Assembly (NCBI GenBank): GCA_003242205.1 | Contig: QGUR01000119.1 | Location: forward strand, 1-12,447 | Direction of reading: 5' to 3' | Source: Chloroflexota bacterium | GTDB taxonomy: Bacteria > Chloroflexota > Anaerolineae > Aggregatilineales > Phototrophicaceae | Length of the DNA: 12,447 nucleotides | In this document: positions 1 to 6,933 of the stretch, in pieces | Numbering within the stretch: the stretch's first letter is position 1 | How the letters are laid out: the number at the start of each line of letters is the position of its first letter | Notes under the pieces: generated by a model | Told to the model about the DNA's origin: nothing | Seen by the model: only the letters and a program-made list of their open reading frames with translations | The model's database searches: none | Position numbers and translations under genes: made by a program

Positions 1-51
1 AATTGAACTAACCTCTTTCTCGGCAAGGTTAAGTGTGTATAAAGAACAGAG

Positions 52-261
52 ATGGGCGAGATGCTGGAGCGCATCCCGGCGGCGGTGCTGCTCGACGGCA
101 TCACAGTCGAGAATCTCAAGAACGCATTTGCGGAGCTGCAGAACCCCGACCGCTTAAAAGCCCTGCAGGCCGTCGCTTTTGAAGCGCGAAACGACTACAA
201 CTGGTCGGTCGGCGAAGCGCGGCTGAAACAACTCTACGCGGACCTCATCGGCGAGCCTTGA
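52..261 (+). CDS. C-terminal fragment of a glycosyltransferase (truncated or remnant)
   Basis: The 69-residue product looks like the C-terminal tail of a GT-B glycosyltransferase. It has a loop and two helices, LLDGITVENLKNAF, then a YNWSVGEARLKQLYADL ending typical of the last helix of such enzymes. No nucleotide-binding or acceptor domain is present. The frame is closed just upstream by TAA at 40-42 and TGA at 4-6, and neither other forward frame gives a convincing continuation over 1-51, so the rest of the gene is missing. Bases 1-51 are also visibly more AT-rich than what follows. The ATG at 52 has no good ribosome binding site and is probably not a true start. It stops 4 bases before the flippase start, so the intact ancestor was probably co-transcribed with it. 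It could be a pseudogene remnant or an assembly join at the contig edge. Function as a free protein is unlikely. Confidence 0.5.
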   Translation: MGEMLERIPAAVLLDGITVENLKNAFAELQNPDRLKALQAVAFEARNDYNWSVGEARLKQLYADLIGEP

Positions 262-265
262 TCCT

Positions 266-1549
266 ATGATTTCCCATATCCGTGCTTTTTTCCAGCGGCG
301 AAGTTTCGCGCACAGCGTGACCATGATCGCGGGCGCAACCTTCAGCATGCAGGTCTTGACGACGCTCGTGTCGCCGATCATCACCCGGCTCTACACACCG
401 AGCGACTATGGTATTTTCTCAGCTTTCTCCTCGATTTCGACAATCCTGCTTGCGATCAACTCATTGCGCTACGAACTGGCGATCACGCTTCCGCGTGATG
501 ATGAAAAAGCAGCCAACCTTCTCGCGCTTTGTCTTTTGCTGGTGGTGCTTTCCAGTGGCGTCTTTTGGGCCGCACTGTGGCTGCTCCGGGATCACATTGG
601 GGTGTGGACCAACACACCTGAGATCGCGGGCTTTCTCTGGCTCATGCCGGTCACGCTCATCGGCGCGGGGTCGTACCAGGCGCTAAGCTACTGGGCGATC
701 CGCAAAAAATCGTTCGGTGTTCTCGCCCGCACCAAAATTGTGCAAGGCGTCGGCACAGTCGTGCTCCGCATTGCCCTCGGCGTCCTGCAGACCGGCGCGA
801 TTGGCCTGATCATCAGCCAGATCTTTAGCCTGTCTGCGGGCATCTGGTCAATCGTTTCCGGAGATTACCGAACGCTTTTGTATAGCATCCGCTGGGAGCG
901 TATGGTCACTGTCGCCAAAGAGTACCGCCGCTTTCCGTTGATCTCCGCCTGGTCGAGTTTGCTCAATACCGCCGGGCTACAGTTGCCTACGCTCTTCATG
1001 CTCGCGCTCTATGGCCCGGTCGCGGGCGGTGTCTTTGCGCTCGGGCTGCGCATGGTCCAGCTGCCAGCGCACCTCGTCGGCTCGTCGGTAGCGCAGGTTT
1101 ATCTCGGCACTGCGAGCGAAATCAAAAATCAGGCACCGGCGCAACTCAAACCGCTGTTTATCAGAACTACGCGCCGTCTCTTCCTCGTCGGCCTCGTGCC
1201 GATTGTGCTGATCGTCCTCTTTGGCCCAGAGGTTTTTAGTCTGGTTTTTGGTGCGGAATGGCAGGCGGCAGGCCAATACGTGCGGCTGCTCGGCCCGGCA
1301 ATCCTGATCCAGTTCGTGATCTCGCCGATCTCGCAAACGATGATCGTTCTCGAGCGGCAGGATCTACAGCTCGGGTGGGACGTCGCTCGGATACTGCTCA
1401 CGATTGCCGCCTTTGGCAGCGCGGCATTCGCCGGCTGGAGCGCGGAAACCGCCGTTGCTGCTTACGCCGTCGTGTTCGGCCTAAGCTACATCCTGCTGAT
1501 CGCGCTGAACTGGCACGCCATCCAGCAGCATACCGTCAAAATAGGTTAG
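266..1549 (+). CDS. Wzx-type polysaccharide flippase (PST/MATE-like)
   Basis: This is a 427-residue polytopic membrane protein of the polysaccharide transporter superfamily (RfbX/Wzx, COG2244). Such proteins flip undecaprenyl-linked repeat units across the cytoplasmic membrane. The N-terminal part, with TLVSPIITRLYTPSDYGIF at about residues 33-51, is the characteristic first-helix and loop signature of Wzx proteins. Roughly a dozen hydrophobic segments alternate with Arg/Lys-rich loops through to the end, and the length is normal for the family. The start ATG lies 4 bases after the stop of the glycosyltransferase fragment, and its Shine-Dalgarno is weak, which fits translational coupling. Its stop codon overlaps the stop of the convergent acetyltransferase gene. 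The polysaccharide genes around it support a role in exporting the unit they build. MviN/MurJ is a distant alternative but does not fit the context. Substrate specificity cannot be read from the sequence. Confidence 0.88.
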   Translation: MISHIRAFFQRRSFAHSVTMIAGATFSMQVLTTLVSPIITRLYTPSDYGIFSAFSSISTILLAINSLRYELAITLPRDDEKAANLLALCLLLVVLSSGVFWAALWLLRDHIGVWTNTPEIAGFLWLMPVTLIGAGSYQALSYWAIRKKSFGVLARTKIVQGVGTVVLRIALGVLQTGAIGLIISQIFSLSAGIWSIVSGDYRTLLYSIRWERMVTVAKEYRRFPLISAWSSLLNTAGLQLPTLFMLALYGPVAGGVFALGLRMVQLPAHLVGSSVAQVYLGTASEIKNQAPAQLKPLFIRTTRRLFLVGLVPIVLIVLFGPEVFSLVFGAEWQAAGQYVRLLGPAILIQFVISPISQTMIVLERQDLQLGWDVARILLTIAAFGSAAFAGWSAETAVAAYAVVFGLSYILLIALNWHAIQQHTVKIG

Positions 1550-2082
1550 TAGGTCGCCGGATCCACACCGTCGGGCACGCGCTCGCCGGATTTCGACACA
1601 TATCCGATCAGCCGCGCCGGGTTGCCAACGACCAGTCCGTAATCCGGCACGTCTTTGGTGACCACCGCGCCCGCGCCGACCATTGCCCAGCACCCGATCG
1701 TGATGCCGCAGACGATGGTCGCGTTCGCGCCGAGTGACGCGCCTTCGCGGATGAGCGTACGCGAGATCGTCCAGTCCTCCCCGTCCTTCAGGCTTCCGTC
1801 GGGATTGATCGCGCGCGGCAGCTTGTCGTTGGTGAAAACGACGTGCGGCCCGACGAAAACCCCATCCTCGATGATCACGCCGTCGTAAATCGAGACGTAG
1901 TTCTGCACCTTGACGCGGTTCCCGATGACGACGCCCGTGTCGACGTACACGCCGCGCCCGAAAATGCACTCGCGGCCAATCGTCGCACCCGCGCGCACCT
2001 GGACCAGATGCCAGATTTTCGTGCCCTCGCCGATCGTCGCGTCGGGGCTGACATCCGCTGAAGGATGAATGAATAGAGACAT
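1546..2082 (-). CDS. wbpD: WbpD/WlbB-like UDP-amino-sugar N-acetyltransferase
   Basis: The 178-residue protein is made almost entirely of left-handed beta-helix hexapeptide repeats, from IHPSADVSPDATIGEGTKIW at 5-24 to GAGAVVTKDVP near 135-146. The GNPARLIGYV motif closes the helix. This is the pattern of WbpD/WlbB, which acetylate the 3-amino group of UDP-GlcNAc(3NH2)A with acetyl-CoA in the cytoplasm. The VFTND segment with Asn85 matches the conserved active-site loop of that family. It is the last gene of the minus-strand operon, starting 2 bases after the stop of glycosyltransferase A, with an AGGA ribosome binding site inside that gene. A short tail after residue about 163 (GERVPDGVDPATY) extends past the usual end. 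The substrate is inferred from the presence of the other four pathway enzymes. Other sugar acetyltransferases of the same fold remain possible. Confidence 0.85.
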   Translation of the reverse strand: MSLFIHPSADVSPDATIGEGTKIWHLVQVRAGATIGRECIFGRGVYVDTGVVIGNRVKVQNYVSIYDGVIIEDGVFVGPHVVFTNDKLPRAINPDGSLKDGEDWTISRTLIREGASLGANATIVCGITIGCWAMVGAGAVVTKDVPDYGLVVGNPARLIGYVSKSGERVPDGVDPATY

Positions 2083-2084
2083 GG

Positions 2085-3257
2085 CTAACGATCCTGTTGG
2101 TTAAGCAAACGCGTATAAAGCGCCGCGACCTTCGTCATCTCGCGGTCGGCGTTCAGAGTCTCCGCAGCCTTGCGCGCCCGCTGCCGCATCTCCTCGATCT
2201 GCTCGACTGTCAGCCGGTTGAGCGTCGCGGCGATATCCTGCGCTTCAAATGACGGAGCCACCACCCCAAACCCGTTCGTTCCCCCCAGTTCGGCCAGGGC
2301 CGGTGACGGACCAATGACGACCGCCAGTCCGGCGACCACCGCATCGAAGAATTTATTCGGCAGCGCCACCAGATAATTGAAGTTCCTGGGCTGGATGACC
2401 GTAAGGCTGATATCGTAGGTTGCGAGCGTGCGGTTGATCGCGGTTGGTGGCACCGGATCGAGAAAGTGAACGCGGTCAGGCGCGAGGCGTCGGGCGCGCT
2501 GTTTCAACTCTTCAAGATAGGCGCGGTCTGTCGGCACGAGCATGAAGTCCAGGCGAAAACGCACGCCGGCCAACGCAACTGCGTCGATCATGACCTCCAG
2601 CCCGCGCTGCCGCGCTGCCGCACCGTGATGGATCAGCCGGATACATGCTCCATCGGTCGCATGCCTCTCACCATCCACCGCCGTGAATCTTGGTGCATTC
2701 ATGACCACGATCGGGTCTAGACCGAAGTCGCGCCGGTACGCTTCCGCGATCGGGCTGCACACAGTCATCGACGCGTCGACCTGGGGCGCATACTTCCTGA
2801 GCAAATACCAAATCGCGGGCGCGAACAGCAGTACCCACCACCAGTCAGAGGATTGGCGTGGCGCGTACTCATGCAGGTCAAGGACAACTTTTGCCTCCGT
2901 TTGTCTCGCCGCCTCGACCGCGGCTGGCAGCGCCGACCAGTCATTAGCGTGGATGGCGTTAGGCCGGCTCTCAATCGCATAACGCAACGCCAGCCGGTTG
3001 CGCCGTTTCTGCCAGTACCAGGTTTCGTACAGGAATGGCAAAAGACGCGCGGCCGCCAGAAAAACGAGCGTGAGCAAGTTTTCAAATCGGTTCGCGCGCG
3101 GCACGAAACGCCATGTCACGTCCGGGAAAGCGGCCACTGGCTCGCCATGCGCGATCACCGTCAGATCGTAGTCCGGTGACAGGTACTCGATCTGGCGCAG
3201 AATGCGCGCGTCGCGGTGGATCGGTGAATAGCCGATAATACAGATACGCTGGCGCAT
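2085..3257 (-). CDS. Family-4-type glycosyltransferase A (paralogue of the next gene)
   Basis: This is a GT-B-fold glycosyltransferase of 390 residues. The N-terminal Rossmann domain carries RDARILRQIEYLS (15-27), HANDWSALP (103-111) and DLHEYAP (127-133). The C-terminal domain carries IRLIHHG and ALPNKFFDAVVAGLAVV, the donor-binding region where family 4 enzymes hold the nucleotide sugar. A hydrophobic stretch around 61-77 and a Trp-rich one around 139-152 suggest membrane contact near a lipid-linked acceptor. The ATG at 3257 is preferred over an in-frame TTG one codon upstream. It forms a TGATG stop-start overlap with glycosyltransferase B and has GAGGTG six to eleven bases upstream. In a hand alignment of 85 C-terminal residues, 56 are identical to glycosyltransferase B, so the pair arose by tandem duplication. 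It probably adds one sugar of the repeat unit. Donor and linkage are unknown. Confidence 0.82.
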   Translation of the reverse strand: MRQRICIIGYSPIHRDARILRQIEYLSPDYDLTVIAHGEPVAAFPDVTWRFVPRANRFENLLTLVFLAAARLLPFLYETWYWQKRRNRLALRYAIESRPNAIHANDWSALPAAVEAARQTEAKVVLDLHEYAPRQSSDWWWVLLFAPAIWYLLRKYAPQVDASMTVCSPIAEAYRRDFGLDPIVVMNAPRFTAVDGERHATDGACIRLIHHGAAARQRGLEVMIDAVALAGVRFRLDFMLVPTDRAYLEELKQRARRLAPDRVHFLDPVPPTAINRTLATYDISLTVIQPRNFNYLVALPNKFFDAVVAGLAVVIGPSPALAELGGTNGFGVVAPSFEAQDIAATLNRLTVEQIEEMRQRARKAAETLNADREMTKVAALYTRLLNQQDR

Positions 3258-4411
3258 CAATACACCTCGCCCAACAGCCGCGCGTACAGGTCGACCACCT
3301 TGGCCATCTCCGTATCCGCGTTCAATACCTTTGCGGCTTCTCGCGCCGCTTTCTGCATCTCAGCAATGCGCTCCACAGTCAGGCTGTTTAACGTCCCGGC
3401 AATGTCGCGCGGATCAAATGTCGGCGAGGCCACGCCGAAATCGTACTCCTCGATTAGGGCAACCATTGCCGGTGATGGCCCAGTGACAACCGCAAGGCCG
3501 GCCGCGACGAAATCGAACAGCTTGTTCGGCAGCGCCATCAGGTAATTGTAATTGGTCGCGTCGATCACCCCGAATCCAATATCGTACTTCTGGAGCGTCT
3601 GGACGATCTGCGCGGGCGGCACCGGATCGACAAATGCCACCCGTCCCGGCGCGCGTTCCTCGGCCAGCCGTTTCAATTCGTCCAGATAGGCAGGATCGGT
3701 CGGCAGGAGCATAAAATCGAGATGGAAGCGTTTGCCGGCCTGTGCAATCGCTTCGATCATCAGCCCGAGGTTGCGATCGCGCAGCGCCCCGCCGTGATGG
3801 ATCAGCCGGATCTGCTCCGGGTTGATCTTTCGTTCCTGTGGCTTTTCCCCGGAGAGTGCGGGCGCGTTCATGACGACCATCATCGACAGCCCGAACTCGT
3901 CCCGGTAGCGCTCGGCGATGGGCGCGCACACCGTCATCGCGGCGTCGGCGCGGCGCGTGTACTTTCCGAGCATATAACGAATCGCTGGCGTGTAGAGAAA
4001 CACACGCAGTCTGCGGTTGCCGAACTGCAGCGGCGCATATTCATGGGCATCGAAGACGACGCGCGCCCCGGTCTTCTCCGCAACCCTCACCGCCACCGGC
4101 AGCGCGTTCCAGTCATTCGCATGGATTGCGTCCGGCTTAGTCGCCATCATAGCCTGATATGCCGCCCGGTGCCGCCGCGTCGACCAGTACCAGGCTTCAT
4201 AGGCTCTGGGAGCCAGTTTGCCGAGCAGCAGCCACACAACGGCCAGCAGTTTGGAAACCGTAGTGAACGCGGGCACTTCGATGTACTTCACGCCGGCAGG
4301 CGCCGGGCCGTGACCGACCACGGTGATGTCGTAGTGCGAGGACAGGTACTCGATCTGCCGGAGCACGCGGGCGTCCTGGACGATCGTCGAAAAGGAAAGG
4401 ATGCATACCAT
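3257..4411 (-). CDS. Family-4-type glycosyltransferase B
   Basis: This 384-residue GT-B glycosyltransferase has the same architecture as its downstream paralogue. The N-terminal domain has VQDARVLRQIEYLS (11-24), HANDWNALPVA (97-107) and DAHEYAP (121-127). The C-terminal domain has IRLIHHGG (201-208) and ALPNKLFDFVAAGLAVV (293-309). The frame stays open about 270 bases further upstream, but that extension is Arg/Ser-rich low-complexity sequence antisense-like to the epimerase gene. The real N-terminus is the ATG at 4411 (MVCILSFS), which aligns with the first beta strand of the paralogue. It starts 25 bases after the epimerase stop and its own stop overlaps the next start in TGATG. HANDW and HEYAP replace more common HxHD-type motifs, and the pair shares this subfamily signature. 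Its acceptor and donor cannot be named. It is likely a cytoplasmic-face enzyme acting on the lipid-linked repeat unit. Confidence 0.83.
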   Translation of the reverse strand: MVCILSFSTIVQDARVLRQIEYLSSHYDITVVGHGPAPAGVKYIEVPAFTTVSKLLAVVWLLLGKLAPRAYEAWYWSTRRHRAAYQAMMATKPDAIHANDWNALPVAVRVAEKTGARVVFDAHEYAPLQFGNRRLRVFLYTPAIRYMLGKYTRRADAAMTVCAPIAERYRDEFGLSMMVVMNAPALSGEKPQERKINPEQIRLIHHGGALRDRNLGLMIEAIAQAGKRFHLDFMLLPTDPAYLDELKRLAEERAPGRVAFVDPVPPAQIVQTLQKYDIGFGVIDATNYNYLMALPNKLFDFVAAGLAVVTGPSPAMVALIEEYDFGVASPTFDPRDIAGTLNSLTVERIAEMQKAAREAAKVLNADTEMAKVVDLYARLLGEVY

Positions 4412-4436
4412 TTTCCGCGCCACCGGCCTACGCTCC

Positions 4437-5489
4437 CTAGCTCTCAAGCGCCGCGACGATGCGCTCGCACGCCCGGCCATCGCCGTACAGCTCAGGATGC
4501 GCCTGCGGCGTCTCGGAAAGCGCCGCCTCGACCGCCGCGACGATGCGCGCGCAGTCCGTCCCGGCCAGACGGTTCCAGCCAGCCTCGACCGTCTCCACCC
4601 ATTCGGTCTCCTCGCGAAGTGTGACGCACGGCACGCCGAGGATGTACGCCTCCTTCTGCAGTCCACCACTATCGGTGAGCACAAGCCGCGCCGAACTCGT
4701 CAGGCCGAGCATGTCGAGATACCCCACCGGCGGGATCAGGCGAACGTTCGGGCCGATCGCCAATCCAGTCTGCTCCAGCGCGCGTTGAAGCCGTGGATGC
4801 GCCGGCAGCACGACCGGCAGCGGCAGCCGCGCGAAGGCGTCGAGGATGCCCTTCAGCTTTTCAGGATCATCAGTATTGCCGGCGCGGTGCACGGTGGCGA
4901 GGAAATACTGGCCCAGATGCAAATCGTTTGCTTCCAGAACCGCGGTGCTCGCCCGCTCGCGGTTTTGCAGCAGCGCGTCCGCCATGACATCGCCGACGAC
5001 GTAGACGCCGTCTGTAATACCCTCGCGCGCGAGGTTCGCGGCGGCAGTTTCGGTCGGGCAGAACAACGCCGCGCTGATCCGGTCGGCGACCACGCGGTTC
5101 AGTTCCTCCGGCATCAACGGGTTGTAGCTACGCAATCCCGCCTCGATATGCGCGACCGGCACGCCGAGCAACCGGCCCGTCAGCGCGCCCGCGAGCGTCG
5201 AATTGGTATCGCCGTAGATCAGGATCCAGTCCGGGCGCTGCGCTTCAATCGGCTCCCGTAGCGCGAGCATCATCCGGCTCACCTGTTCCAGGTTCGAGAG
5301 GCCGCCGATGCCGAGATTGAGGTCCGGCTGCGGAATGCCGAGTTCCTCAAAAAACACATCCGACATCCCGGCGTCGTAATGCTGGCCCGTGTGGATCAGA
5401 TATTCCTCGTGCGCCCGCCGCAGGACGCGGCTCATCGGCGCGGCTTTGATGAACTGAGGCCGCGCGCCGACGATCGTCACAATCCGCAT
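4437..5489 (-). CDS. wbpI: Non-hydrolysing UDP-HexNAc 2-epimerase (WbpI/WecB family)
   Basis: This is a 350-residue UDP-GlcNAc 2-epimerase family enzyme that inverts C2 of a UDP-N-acetylhexosamine in the cytoplasm. Motifs seen: VGARPQFIKAAP (7-18), HTGQHYD (33-39), YGDTNSTLAGA (92-102, Asp94), HIEAGLRS (114-121, Glu116), MPEELNR (126-132), TVHRAGNTDD (199-208, His201) and the donor-binding LTDSGGLQKEA (271-281). The pattern LGIPQPDLNL at 50-59 resembles WbpI/WlbD, which epimerise UDP-2,3-diacetamido-glucuronate, and the four other enzymes of that route are nearby. A plain WecB making UDP-ManNAc is the alternative. An oddity is Gly204 in HRAGN, where relatives usually have Glu (recalled family pattern). 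It is the first gene of the minus-strand operon, divergent from the dehydrogenase gene. The start ATG has a modest AGGGAAAAAG purine stretch upstream. Confidence 0.88.
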   Translation of the reverse strand: MRIVTIVGARPQFIKAAPMSRVLRRAHEEYLIHTGQHYDAGMSDVFFEELGIPQPDLNLGIGGLSNLEQVSRMMLALREPIEAQRPDWILIYGDTNSTLAGALTGRLLGVPVAHIEAGLRSYNPLMPEELNRVVADRISAALFCPTETAAANLAREGITDGVYVVGDVMADALLQNRERASTAVLEANDLHLGQYFLATVHRAGNTDDPEKLKGILDAFARLPLPVVLPAHPRLQRALEQTGLAIGPNVRLIPPVGYLDMLGLTSSARLVLTDSGGLQKEAYILGVPCVTLREETEWVETVEAGWNRLAGTDCARIVAAVEAALSETPQAHPELYGDGRACERIVAALES

Positions 5490-5600
5490 CGCGATCTTTT
5501 TCCCTGATGGCCGATTCCAGCCTGTGAGGAACCGTGAGTTTAGAGTACATTCTTAGCCGCGCGAAGTCTATTGCAAAGCGATCTCAAAAGGAAGCGCGGA
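5490..5600. promoter_or_regulatory. Divergent promoter region between the two sugar operons
   Basis: About 110 bases separate the epimerase start (minus) from the dehydrogenase start (plus), so both operons must be driven from here. The stretch is locally AT-richer than the flanking genes. A TACATT at 5546-5551 could be a plus-strand -10. On the minus strand TACTCT, with TAGACT 17 bases upstream, is a weak candidate promoter. The pentamer GTGAG occurs at 5524-5528 and again at 5534-5538, one helical turn apart, which could be an operator half-site pair. The plus-strand Shine-Dalgarno AAAAGGAAG at 5587-5595 precedes TTG at 5601. The location is firm by gene orientation. The individual boxes are weak. 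Confidence 0.5.
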
Positions 5601-6929
5601 TTGTCCGTCCTGGATTTACTCCCCCTGATCGAAGCGCGGTCGGCGCGCGTCGGCGTGATCGGCCTCGGCTACGTCGGCCTGCCAGTCGCCTGCATTCTGG
5701 CCGATAACGGCTTTCACGTCACCGGCGTCGATATCAACGCGCAAAAGGTCGAAACGATCAACCGGGGCCAATCGCCCATCGGCGGCGAGGAGCCCGGCGT
5801 CGCCGAACTGGTGGCGCGTGTCGTCGCCGCCGGTAGGCTGCGAGCCTCGACTGCAGTCACCGATCTCGCCGAAGCGCACATCGTCCTGATCTGCGTCGAC
5901 ACGCCGGTCGAGCCGGACACGCACCTGCCGCTCTACCGCGGCCTGCGCGGCGCGCTAACGAGCCTCGGCCCGGTCCTGCGCGACGGCGCGCTCGTCATCA
6001 TCGAATCGACCATCGCCCCCGGCACGATCAGCGGCGTGGTCATTCCGGCGCTCGAAGAGGCGAGCGGCAAGAAGGCAGGCGTCGATTTCTTCGTCGGCCA
6101 CTGCCCGGAGCGCGTGACGCCCGGCCGCCTGATCCAGAACCTCGTCACCATGAGCCGCGCGGTCGGCGGGCAAACGCCCGATGTCGCCAAGGTCATGGTC
6201 GCGCTCTACAGCACCTATGTCACCGGCGAACTCGACCCGACGGATCCATTGACCGCGGAAGTCGTAAAAACGGCGGAGAACTCCTATCGCGACGTGCAGA
6301 TCGCGTTCGCGAACGAACTGGCGGTCGTCTGCGAGACGCTCGGCGCGGACGTGTACGCCGTGCGGGAGCTGCTGAACAAATCCCCCGGCCGCGCGATGCT
6401 CATGCCCGGCGCGGGCGTCGGCGGGCACTGCATCCCGAAAGACCCCTGGCTCCTGATCGCGAACGCCCGCGATCAGGTCGAGGCGCGTCTCATCCCGGCG
6501 GCGCGCGCGGTCAACGACCGCATGCCGGAGCATATGGTCACGCTCACCGAGCGGGCGCTGGCGAAGCACAACGTCTCGCTTCAAGGCGCGCGCATCGCCG
6601 TGCTCGGCTACGCTTTCCGCGAGGACACCGACGACGATCGCGAAAGCCCAAGCCGCTATTTCGTCGAGGCGCTCGAACGCTGCGGTGCGACGGCCATCGT
6701 CCACGACCCACACGTCCCGGCCTACCAGCGCCCGCTGGAAGAAGTCGTGACCAACGCGGACGCTGCCGTCTTTATGGTCGCGCATCGCGCTTACCAGAAC
6801 ATCGATCTGGAATGGCTGCGGGGCGCGCTCAGGCATCCGGTGGTCGTCGACGGCCGTAACGTCGTCGACGTCAACGCCGCTGCCAGCGCAGGCCTGACCT
6901 ACATCGGCGTCGGTCGACGGTTACTGTAG
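5601..6929 (+). CDS. wbpA: UDP-N-acetylhexosamine 6-dehydrogenase (WbpA/WecC family)
   Basis: This 442-residue UDP-glucose/GDP-mannose dehydrogenase family enzyme oxidises C6 of a UDP-HexNAc to the uronic acid using two NAD+. The Rossmann motif GLGYVG is at 21-26, followed by the NAD-binding Asp44 in TGVD. Further motifs are CVDTP (98-102), ESTIAPGT (135-142), CPERVTPG (168-175), KTAENSYRD (223-231) and GVGGHCIPKDP (272-282) with the catalytic Cys277. An NADH/UDP-binding C-terminal domain follows, with VLGYAFREDTDD. TTG at 5601 is chosen as start because AAGGA lies about 8 bases upstream. An in-frame TTG at 5571 has no ribosome binding site and adds ten unlikely residues. In the Wbp route it would make UDP-GlcNAcA; if WecC-like it would act on UDP-ManNAc. 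These cannot be separated by eye. It is the first gene of the plus-strand operon, 4 bases before the next gene. Confidence 0.9.
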   Translation: MSVLDLLPLIEARSARVGVIGLGYVGLPVACILADNGFHVTGVDINAQKVETINRGQSPIGGEEPGVAELVARVVAAGRLRASTAVTDLAEAHIVLICVDTPVEPDTHLPLYRGLRGALTSLGPVLRDGALVIIESTIAPGTISGVVIPALEEASGKKAGVDFFVGHCPERVTPGRLIQNLVTMSRAVGGQTPDVAKVMVALYSTYVTGELDPTDPLTAEVVKTAENSYRDVQIAFANELAVVCETLGADVYAVRELLNKSPGRAMLMPGAGVGGHCIPKDPWLLIANARDQVEARLIPAARAVNDRMPEHMVTLTERALAKHNVSLQGARIAVLGYAFREDTDDDRESPSRYFVEALERCGATAIVHDPHVPAYQRPLEEVVTNADAAVFMVAHRAYQNIDLEWLRGALRHPVVVDGRNVVDVNAAASAGLTYIGVGRRLL

Positions 6930-6933
6930 CCTT

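Noticed and set aside
3722..4624. Long plus-strand open frame of 300 codons opposite glycosyltransferase B, and similar ones at 4401-5261 (plus) and 5955-6836 (minus)
   Set aside because: These are antisense shadows in GC-rich DNA: Arg/His/Asp-rich products with no domain motifs, lying opposite well-supported genes.
4412..4684. N-terminal extension of glycosyltransferase B by about 91 residues
   Set aside because: The frame is open, but the sequence is Arg/Ser-rich low complexity, overlaps the epimerase gene in another frame, and lies before an ATG that aligns with the paralogue's N-terminus.
5571..5600. Earlier TTG start (5571) for the 6-dehydrogenase
   Set aside because: No Shine-Dalgarno precedes it, whereas TTG at 5601 has AAGGA at a suitable distance. 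The added residues are charged and unlike the family N-terminus.
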